A stretch of DNA of 5,084 nt from SAR324 cluster bacterium (GTDB taxonomy: Bacteria; SAR324; XYD2-FULL-50-16). The stretch lies in contig NVSR01000058.1 in NCBI GenBank assembly GCA_002401295.1, forward strand, positions 1 through 5,084. The letters run 5' to 3'. A model generated the notes under the pieces. The model saw only the letters and a list, made by a program, of their open reading frames with translations, ran no database searches and was not told the DNA's origin. The position numbers were made by a program, and so were the translations under genes. Position 1 is the stretch's first letter, and each line of letters opens with the position of its first letter. Below are positions 1-5,084 of this stretch, one piece after another.

Positions 1-2057
1 GCCAGAGCGATTACCTTTTTCTTAGCATCGGAAATCAGGTTATCGATGTTCATGGTCACACTGTCACCTTCCCTCATATAACCCAGGTCATAGAGCTGAT
101 CAGCAGACATGGAAACTTTGGCCATGCCGATATTCTGAAAGTTCTTGAAGATGAAAGGAGTCACGTCCGTTCCGGTTTGCTCTGCTAATTTGACCGCTCT
201 CAAGCACATCTCCTTGGTTCCGCCACCAGCAGGAAGCAGCCCCACGCCCATTTCTACCAAGCCCATATAGGTCTCAGCATAAGCGTTGATTGCGTCAGCA
301 TGCAGAGCCATTTCACAACCACCGCCCAGAGACAGATTAAATGGAGCGGCTACCACAGGCACTTTGGAGTATTTGATGGCCATCATCGCCTTTTGGAAAC
401 CACGGACCATCATATTGATATCATCCAGCTCACCTTCGGCAATGCTGACTGCCAGCATCATCAGGTTGGCACCTACACTAAAGTTCGTGCCCTGATTAGC
501 CAATACAACACCGATACCTTCCTTTTCAGCTCGTTTGATCGCCTTCTGCACCATCTGCAGAATGTCTCCAGTGACGGCATTCATTTTAGAATGGAATTCC
601 ACACCAAAAACACCATCTCCCAGATCCACAATGGAACAATTAGCTGTCTTCTCGACAAGAGCACCGGACTTCTTGAGGCTGCTCAATTTAACATGTTCCG
701 GGTTGCCTGTGATTTCTTGATATTGCTCAGTCAGTACATCGTAATAAAGCTCTTTGCCTGCTTCAAATTTATAAAAAGATTTAATTTTTTTCAATTTTTC
801 AGGAACTTCGATGCCGTCTTCTTCCGCTCTCTTGACGAAGTAAGCCACACCAATCGCATCCAAGGTTTCAAAGGGGCCTAATTCCCAATTGAATCCCCAT
901 TTCATACCATTATCAATATTGATGATGTCATCAGCGATTTCAGGGATACGGTTGAAAGAGTAGATCAGAGTATCCCGCAGATTTCTCCAGCCAAATTCCG
1001 CTGCCTGATCCTTACCCTGAACTACCATCTTCACTCTTTGAGCCGGGTCATCTACCATTTTTACGGCTTTCAGAGAGGGAAATTTTGGTTTTTCCAGGGG
1101 TACGTAAGCAGCTGTCTTATAGTCGTAATAGAAGATGGCTTTTTTGCCATCAACTTTGGTTTTCTTATAAAAACCACTTTTGCTTTTGTTACCCAATAAT
1201 CCCTGCTCAATCATTTGATTCAGGAATTCAGGAACTTTGAAGGTCTCGCGCTTTTCATCGTCAGGTAAGGAGTCATAAGAATTATTGGCCACATGAGCTA
1301 ACGTATCCAAACCTACCAGATCAGCCGTGCGAAAGGCGGCACTTTTAGGACGCCCGATCGCCGGACCACCTACCGCATCGACCTGCTCCACAGTGAAATC
1401 CATCTCCACCATGTGATGCATGGAGTTGAACATGGAGAAAACACCAATTCGATTGGCAATAAAATTAGCAGTATCCTTGGCATTGACAATCCCCTTACCC
1501 AGCCGTTTGCTGATAAAATCGGAGATGTATTGAGTCACTTTAGGATCGGTATATTGGCAAGGAACAATTTCCATCAACCGCATGTAGCGGGGAGGATTGA
1601 AAAAATGAGTGACCAGAAAGTTTTTTCGCAAAGGCTCGGGCAGGCACTCAGCCAATTCATTGACGGACAAACCACTGGTATTGGTGCTCAGGATGGCTCC
1701 TTCCGTCATATTGGGTGCCACCTTTTCCGTGAATAAACTCTTCTTGATGTCCATATTCTCAATGACAACCTCAATCACCCAGTCACATTGCTTGAGCTTG
1801 ACCATGTCATCATCGAAGTTACCCGCTTGAATACGCCCGATTGTCTCTTTGAGGAAAAGAGCCGCCGGTTTCATTTTCTCTAAACCTTTGAGTGCCCCCA
1901 GGGCCAATCGATTGCGATCTTTTGGATCCTTTTCCTTAACGTCTCTGGGAACCATGTCTAATAAAAGAACATCCAGCCCGGCGTTGGCTAAATGAGCGGC
2001 AATGGTGGCGCCCATCACTCCCGCACCCAAAACGGCTACTTGTTGAATTGTTCGCAT
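1..2057 (-). CDS. fadN: Bifunctional 3-hydroxyacyl-CoA dehydrogenase / enoyl-CoA hydratase, FadN-like (C-terminus cut by window edge)
   Basis: This cytoplasmic beta-oxidation enzyme should hydrate 2-enoyl-CoA and oxidise the resulting 3-hydroxyacyl-CoA with NAD. 685 codons are visible without interruption. The N-terminal Rossmann fold shows GAGVMG at residues 11-16. The dehydrogenase core follows, with THFFNP carrying the presumed catalytic His151 and its partner Glu163, the usual 12-residue spacing. The helical dehydrogenase C-terminal domain starts near KDTANFIANR (194-203), and a second copy of that helical region spans about 345-415, with ELGPFE at 392-397. The crotonase domain begins near residue 475. 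It has the oxyanion-hole stretch SVGANL around Gly529, and both catalytic glutamates are present: Glu582 in GGGCEMA and Glu602 in LVEMGVG. Dehydrogenase-before-hydratase order matches Bacillus FadN and is the reverse of E. coli FadB/FadJ. FadN proteins are near 790 residues, so roughly 100 residues lie off the left edge. The ATG at 2055-2057 is supported by AGGGAG seven bases upstream. In Bacillus a thiolase gene follows fadN; that region is outside this window. Confidence 0.93.
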   Translation of the reverse strand, partial: MRTIQQVAVLGAGVMGATIAAHLANAGLDVLLLDMVPRDVKEKDPKDRNRLALGALKGLEKMKPAALFLKETIGRIQAGNFDDDMVKLKQCDWVIEVVIENMDIKKSLFTEKVAPNMTEGAILSTNTSGLSVNELAECLPEPLRKNFLVTHFFNPPRYMRLMEIVPCQYTDPKVTQYISDFISKRLGKGIVNAKDTANFIANRIGVFSMFNSMHHMVEMDFTVEQVDAVGGPAIGRPKSAAFRTADLVGLDTLAHVANNSYDSLPDDEKRETFKVPEFLNQMIEQGLLGNKSKSGFYKKTKVDGKKAIFYYDYKTAAYVPLEKPKFPSLKAVKMVDDPAQRVKMVVQGKDQAAEFGWRNLRDTLIYSFNRIPEIADDIINIDNGMKWGFNWELGPFETLDAIGVAYFVKRAEEDGIEVPEKLKKIKSFYKFEAGKELYYDVLTEQYQEITGNPEHVKLSSLKKSGALVEKTANCSIVDLGDGVFGVEFHSKMNAVTGDILQMVQKAIKRAEKEGIGVVLANQGTNFSVGANLMMLAVSIAEGELDDINMMVRGFQKAMMAIKYSKVPVVAAPFNLSLGGGCEMALHADAINAYAETYMGLVEMGVGLLPAGGGTKEMCLRAVKLAEQTGTDVTPFIFKNFQNIGMAKVSMSADQLYDLGYMREGDSVTMNIDNLISDAKKKVIAL

Positions 2058-2064
2058 GCTAAAT

Positions 2065-2070
2065 CTCCCT
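2065..2070 (-). promoter_or_regulatory. Ribosome binding site of the fadN-like gene
   Basis: The minus strand reads AGGGAG, with seven bases (ATTTAGC) before the ATG at 2057. This strong Shine-Dalgarno match at good spacing fixes the start of the dehydrogenase gene directly ahead of its Rossmann strand. Confidence 0.75.
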
Positions 2071-2283
2071 GCTGCTAAAGCATCATGTGTTCGTGATTAG
2101 ACTTGGAAGCAAATACTCCCACCCATTGACTCCCCGGAGGAGCAACTAGAAAAAAGATCTCTCCATCTTGCTGCAAGTCTTGCAATTCAATGGTCGAGAT
2201 GACAAAAAATTGCCTTTTTTACCCAGGCACTAGATAGTTCCCATAATCTTGAGAGAGGAAGGTGGTTTCCATTTGTTGGCCTC

Positions 2284-2312
2284 AAGATATTCATCCTTTA
2301 CGTTCAAGTCAA
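2284..2312 (-). promoter_or_regulatory. Candidate sigma70-type promoter for the fadN-like gene
   Basis: On the minus strand a -35 box TTGACT (2312-2307, five of six consensus bases) is followed by a 17-base spacer and a -10 box TATCTT (2289-2284, four of six). Transcription would start near 2277, giving an untranslated leader of about 220 bases before the fadN-like ATG. That length is unusual, so either the leader has a role or a nearer promoter exists that I did not recognise. This is a consensus match only. Confidence 0.4.
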
Positions 2313-2342
2313 GGTAAAATAGAAAATGGTTCTATTTTTAGG

Positions 2343-2361
2343 TATTCAGTGAATATTATTC
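2343..2361. repeat. Two overlapping short palindromes (possible operator)
   Basis: TATTCA-G-TGAATA (2343-2355) is a perfect 13-base palindrome. GAATA-T-TATTC (2351-2361) is a second perfect palindrome that shares the GAATA arm. The pattern is therefore TATTC, GAATA, TATTC within 19 bases. It lies about 30 bases upstream of the candidate fadN -35 box, in the AT-rich middle of the divergent region, where a regulator could bind. The symmetry is seen directly; any function is inferred, and AT-rich DNA yields such symmetry by chance fairly easily. Confidence 0.35.
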
Positions 2362-2610
2362 TCAAATATATATAGAAAGAATGGATTCCTCTTTTAGACA
2401 GGACACTGGACTCTATCTTCAATTGAAAAAAAACATCTTACATGACGTAAACGTAAAGCTTTATAGGCGGAGGCTGTTTCTGACATTGAGCTTGCTTCCG
2501 AACTTCCGTGTCTAACTGTTGATTTTTCTCGGTTTCTCATATCCATCTATGACAGGATTGTTTAAAATATTGAGATCTGCTCACGCCTCTTCCCCCTCAC
2601 CAGTACCAAG

Positions 2611-2617
2611 AAAAGGG
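2611..2617 (+). promoter_or_regulatory. Ribosome binding site of the 722-residue regulator
   Basis: AAAAGGG is followed by seven bases and the ATG at 2625. This favours 2625 over the in-frame ATG at 2646 (residue 8), which would start only one residue before the first receiver beta strand (LLVDDE). Confidence 0.6.
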
Positions 2618-2624
2618 CTTTCTG

Positions 2625-4793
2625 ATGAATTCCATTCACCTGACAATGTTGCTTGTAGATGATGAGGCTCTGATCCGGGAGGTGACCAGAGAAATGCTGG
2701 AAGATCACATTGCTGAATATATTGAAGCTGAAAATGGGCAAGAGGCACTCGATTTATTAGAGCAAAGAGAAGTCGACCTGATACTCACAGACATCCGCAT
2801 GCCCGTGATGGATGGTATGGAATTGATTCGAAAAGTAAGACGAGACCACCTCGATATACCCATTGTTGTCATGAGTAGTTTTAGTGATGAGAAAACCATT
2901 CTTCAAGCTCTGCGGGAGGGAGCCAATAACTTTTTGAGGAAACCCACTAATATTCATGAGTTTGAGCGGGTTATTCTACCTATTCTGCATAATCTCGAAC
3001 AGAAAAAAGCCCATGCATTTGATGCTCAATCGATTCGACAACTCTCCGGGGAGTTAAGCCTCAACAATGAGATTTCATTGATATCAGGTACTGTTGAATA
3101 CCTGCTCCAGCCATTACAGTCAGGCCCCTTTGCCCCCCGTATGCATAGTTTAAAAATAGCCTTATATGAAACACTCATTAATGCGATTGAGCATGGAAAC
3201 CTGGAAATCACACAAGAGGAAAAAGAAGCTACTCTGAAAAATAATCGATTCAACCATTTGTATCAAGAAAGATTTCGTAACCCTGTCTTTCGAAATCGGC
3301 AAATCCTGATTCGCTATGAATATCAGCCGCACCATGTCTCCTTTACCATTCAAGATGAGGGCAAGGGGTTTAATTGGGCAGCTCAAGCAAACAGTCCTAC
3401 CAGCCTCTTTTCCAAAAGTGGCAGGGGGATCGCTCTGACTCGCATCTATGTAGATGAGATGATTTATAATGAGAAAGGGAATCAAGTCATGTTAATGCTC
3501 AGGGATGAGGAGAAGGAAGAATGCAGACTCAACCTGAAGCGGCCCCCTTTCAAAGAACTCCTCCCACGAATCCTGGTGGTTGATGATTCCCTGCCTACCT
3601 TGAAAATAATTAATGCCCTGTTAAAGAAACTAGGTTATATATCCGAGTCGGCTAATGGCCCGGATCAATTGTTTTTTCTCTTGGAAAATAAGGAATTTCA
3701 GCTGATTTTATTAGATGTTTTTATGCCAAAGACTGATGGTTTGACTTTGTTGAAAAGATTAAAAGCTCACCCTCTATACCAATATATCCCGGTGATTATT
3801 CTCACATCTGAAATCGATGAACAACTCATGGCGGATTGTTTCGCCAGCGGGGCGGAAGATTTTATCAACAAACCCGTAAGCAGGCTACTCCTAAAATCGA
3901 GAATTCAATCCGTTTTATCCCAGCATGAATCCTTCAATCAATTGATTGGAATGAATAATAAACTCACTCGGCTCAATCTTGATTTGCATCGACAATATGA
4001 AATCATTTCCAAGACAAAATCCACTCTGATGGAACAACACGATCAGATTCAAGAGGATTTACTACTGTCGGCTATTACACAAAAGAGTACCCTGCCCCCT
4101 CTACCGGATTTACCTTTTTTGGAAGCCAGAGTGATTTATCGCCCCTATAGCACTGTTTCTGGAGATATTTATGATTTTTCCTCAGATCATGAGGGGGGAT
4201 TGAATGTATTTTTAGGGGATGCAACCGGCCATGGGCTTGCTGCTGCTCTTTTGACTATGATGGTACACATGGGCCTCAAAAATATCCCACAAAATCAGTC
4301 TTCCAGTGAACGTTTGCGAGGGTTAAACGGCATGCTATCCCATGTAGTTCCTCGGAGAAATCACATTACGGGGATTCATCTCAAAATCTCTCCACAGGGG
4401 ATTTTGAGTGGTTCCAGTGCTGGCAATCCGCCCTGTCTGATTCTCTCAGCAACCAACAAAGAGGTTATATTATTCACTGATGGAGGACAGGCACTTGGAA
4501 TGTTTACTGAGGAGAGGGAGCGATATTGCGAAGAGAATTCCCCCTTGCAGCAAGGGGACAAACTAATATTATTTACTGATGGTATTCTTGAATGGAGAAA
4601 TCCGAAGCATGAAGCCCTTGGAATGCAGCGTATTATAAATTGTCTCGATCAAAATAGAAATCAGGACTTGAGTCAACTTTTAGACACACTCATGACTGCT
4701 GCCATTACCTTCACCCAGGGGCTTCCCTGTATGGATGATATCACTATTGTGGGATTACAATATTTAGGGAAATCTGCTTCCACTAATGTGTAA
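2625..4793 (+). CDS. Double-receiver partner-switching regulator: REC - RsbW-like ATPase - REC - SpoIIE/PP2C phosphatase
   Basis: A soluble 722-residue signalling protein with no membrane segment or signal peptide. Receiver 1 (about 6-122) has acidic pair Asp12-Asp13, phospho-acceptor Asp56 (TDIRMP), Ser84 and Lys106. An HATPase domain of the RsbW type (about 140-305) follows. Its N box has Glu182, Asn186 and His190-Gly191-Asn192, the first glycine box is DEGKGF (244-249), and the second is SGRGI (265-269). Receiver 2 (about 314-432) has Asp320-Asp321, Asp364 (LDVFMP), Thr394 and Lys416. A charged, probably coiled-coil helix (about 435-488) ends in TLPPLP, as is usual before RsbU-type phosphatases. 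The PP2C domain (about 498-714) keeps the metal-binding signatures SGDIYD (Asp514), GDATGHG (Asp532), FTDG (Asp652) and DDIT (Asp704-Asp705). One departure: the usual AGHNPP-like segment reads AGNPP at 599-603, lacking the histidine. By family knowledge the ATPase should phosphorylate, and the PP2C dephosphorylate, a STAS-domain serine. The convergent STAS gene is the obvious candidate partner. The sensor kinase feeding the receivers is not in the window. Confidence 0.9.
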   Translation: MNSIHLTMLLVDDEALIREVTREMLEDHIAEYIEAENGQEALDLLEQREVDLILTDIRMPVMDGMELIRKVRRDHLDIPIVVMSSFSDEKTILQALREGANNFLRKPTNIHEFERVILPILHNLEQKKAHAFDAQSIRQLSGELSLNNEISLISGTVEYLLQPLQSGPFAPRMHSLKIALYETLINAIEHGNLEITQEEKEATLKNNRFNHLYQERFRNPVFRNRQILIRYEYQPHHVSFTIQDEGKGFNWAAQANSPTSLFSKSGRGIALTRIYVDEMIYNEKGNQVMLMLRDEEKEECRLNLKRPPFKELLPRILVVDDSLPTLKIINALLKKLGYISESANGPDQLFFLLENKEFQLILLDVFMPKTDGLTLLKRLKAHPLYQYIPVIILTSEIDEQLMADCFASGAEDFINKPVSRLLLKSRIQSVLSQHESFNQLIGMNNKLTRLNLDLHRQYEIISKTKSTLMEQHDQIQEDLLLSAITQKSTLPPLPDLPFLEARVIYRPYSTVSGDIYDFSSDHEGGLNVFLGDATGHGLAAALLTMMVHMGLKNIPQNQSSSERLRGLNGMLSHVVPRRNHITGIHLKISPQGILSGSSAGNPPCLILSATNKEVILFTDGGQALGMFTEERERYCEENSPLQQGDKLILFTDGILEWRNPKHEALGMQRIINCLDQNRNQDLSQLLDTLMTAAITFTQGLPCMDDITIVGLQYLGKSASTNV

Positions 4794-4808
4794 TTTACAT
4801 CGAGGCCG

Positions 4809-5084
4809 TTACTGAGACAGGGCACTCTCTTCAGACTCATAGATGGCAATCATTTTATCGAGTTTCAGTGCTTTCAAAACATTCAAACAATTTTTATTCA
4901 AACTACACAAAGCCAACTCTTTTTTTTGTTGTTCCAGGTCCTGTAAAACTGCTGCCAGCAACCCAATTCCCCTGGAATCAATCACTGGGACACTTTGGCA
5001 ATTAAAGAGAATTCGTTTGACTTCATCCTTCTCAATCAGAGGTTGCAAATACTCTTGGACCTTATCGGTTTCACTCAATGCCAG
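4809..5084 (-). CDS. STAS-domain anti-sigma-factor antagonist (N-terminus cut by window edge)
   Basis: The visible part is 91 codons ending in TAA at 4809-4811, and the frame is open to the right edge. It matches the C-terminal four-fifths of a STAS domain of the SpoIIAA/RsbV type. The first visible residues (LALSETDKVQEYL) fit the first helix, VKRILFNCQSVPVID fits the central strand, and DSRGIGLL holds the presumed phospho-acceptor serine, encoded at 4974-4976. ELALCSL and LKALKLDKMIAIYES complete the fold. Such proteins run about 100-115 residues, so roughly 10-25 residues are missing. A TTG at 5076-5078 could be read as a start, but it would remove the first beta strand, so the true start almost certainly lies beyond the window. 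The unphosphorylated protein normally binds a kinase or anti-sigma factor. It faces the regulator gene tail to tail with 15 bases between stops, so the two are not one operon, but proximity suggests it is a substrate of that regulator. Confidence 0.85.
   Translation of the reverse strand: MALSETDKVQEYLQPLIEKDEVKRILFNCQSVPVIDSRGIGLLAAVLQDLEQQKKELALCSLNKNCLNVLKALKLDKMIAIYESEESALSQ

Larger units (their letters stand above)
2058..2624. other. Divergent intergenic region, no convincing gene
   Basis: This 567-base gap separates the start codons of the fadN-like gene and the 722-residue regulator. It holds the fadN ribosome site and candidate promoter, an AT-rich core around 2315-2380 with overlapping palindromes, and the tandem hexamer ACGTAA twice at 2445-2456, running into the perfect palindrome TAAAGCTTTA at 2454-2463. 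For the regulator, TAAAAT at 2563-2568 resembles a -10 box about 57 bases before the start codon, but no matching -35 box stands at the right distance. Short open stretches exist on both strands (minus 2075-2294, plus 2381-2515). Neither has a recognisable domain or a well-spaced ribosome site. No tRNA, rho-independent terminator or known riboswitch was recognised. Confidence 0.7.

Noticed and set aside
300..881. 193-residue open frame on the plus strand inside the fadN-like gene
   Set aside because: It lies wholly antisense to a continuous, motif-rich dehydrogenase/hydratase frame and shows no recognisable domain; it is a shadow ORF.
1413..1736. 107-residue open frame on the plus strand
   Set aside because: Antisense to the dehydrogenase catalytic region (His151/Glu163), with no ribosome site or domain of its own.
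2167..2184. Overlapping palindromes CTTGC-T-GCAAG and TGCAAG-T-CTTGCA
   Set aside because: They arise from a short near-repeat (CAAGAC, TTGCAG, CAAGAT on the minus strand). There is no loop of useful size and no T run after a stem, so a terminator or operator is not supported.
2204..2220. Six A, five-base loop, six T resembling a terminator hairpin
   Set aside because: The stem is made only of A-T pairs and is too weak for a rho-independent terminator; no gene ends just before it on either strand.
2519..2550. TTGATT as a -35 box for the regulator
   Set aside because: No acceptable -10 hexamer lies 16-18 bases downstream; the only TAAAAT (2563-2568) is far too distant from it.
3162..3485. 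107-residue open frame on the minus strand inside the regulator
   Set aside because: Antisense to the ATPase domain, whose motifs are intact in the plus-strand frame; treated as a shadow.
4789..4799. TGTAA-T-TTACA palindrome over the regulator stop codon
   Set aside because: Arms of five AT-rich bases with a one-base centre cannot form a stable hairpin and no T run follows, so it is not a convincing terminator.
5076..5078. TTG as the start codon of the STAS gene
   Set aside because: Starting here would omit the first beta strand of the STAS fold, and the frame remains open to the window edge, so the gene is better read as truncated by the window.

Overview
The window suggests a Gram-negative-type bacterium with AT-leaning coding DNA. 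It carries a fatty-acid beta-oxidation gene and a large signalling protein of the partner-switching kind. The lineage cannot be fixed from this sequence. A deltaproteobacterial or SAR324-like host would fit the gene types, but that is a guess.

Layout: (1) Positions 1-2057, minus strand, hold most of a bifunctional 3-hydroxyacyl-CoA dehydrogenase / enoyl-CoA hydratase of the FadN type (dehydrogenase first, hydratase second). The start codon is present, and the gene runs off the left edge. (2) Positions 2058-2624 are a divergent gap without a convincing gene. It contains a plausible sigma70-type promoter for the fadN-like gene, a small overlapping palindrome cluster, and two short open stretches of doubtful status. 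(3) Positions 2625-4793, plus strand, encode a 722-residue regulator. Its domain order is receiver, RsbW-like ATPase/kinase, second receiver, helical linker, SpoIIE/RsbU-type PP2C phosphatase. (4) Positions 4809-5084, minus strand, hold the C-terminal 91 residues of a STAS-domain anti-sigma-factor antagonist, cut by the right edge. It converges on the regulator with only 15 bases between the stop codons.

How they may work together: in partner switching, an RsbW-like kinase phosphorylates a serine on a STAS protein and a PP2C phosphatase removes the phosphate. Here both enzyme activities appear on one polypeptide, each preceded by its own receiver domain. A STAS protein with an intact acceptor serine lies next door. 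The likely reading is a compact switch in which the 722-residue protein sets the phosphorylation state of the adjacent STAS protein in response to one or two phosphorelay inputs. No sigma factor or sensor kinase is in the window. The beta-oxidation gene is divergently oriented and has no evident functional link to the switch.
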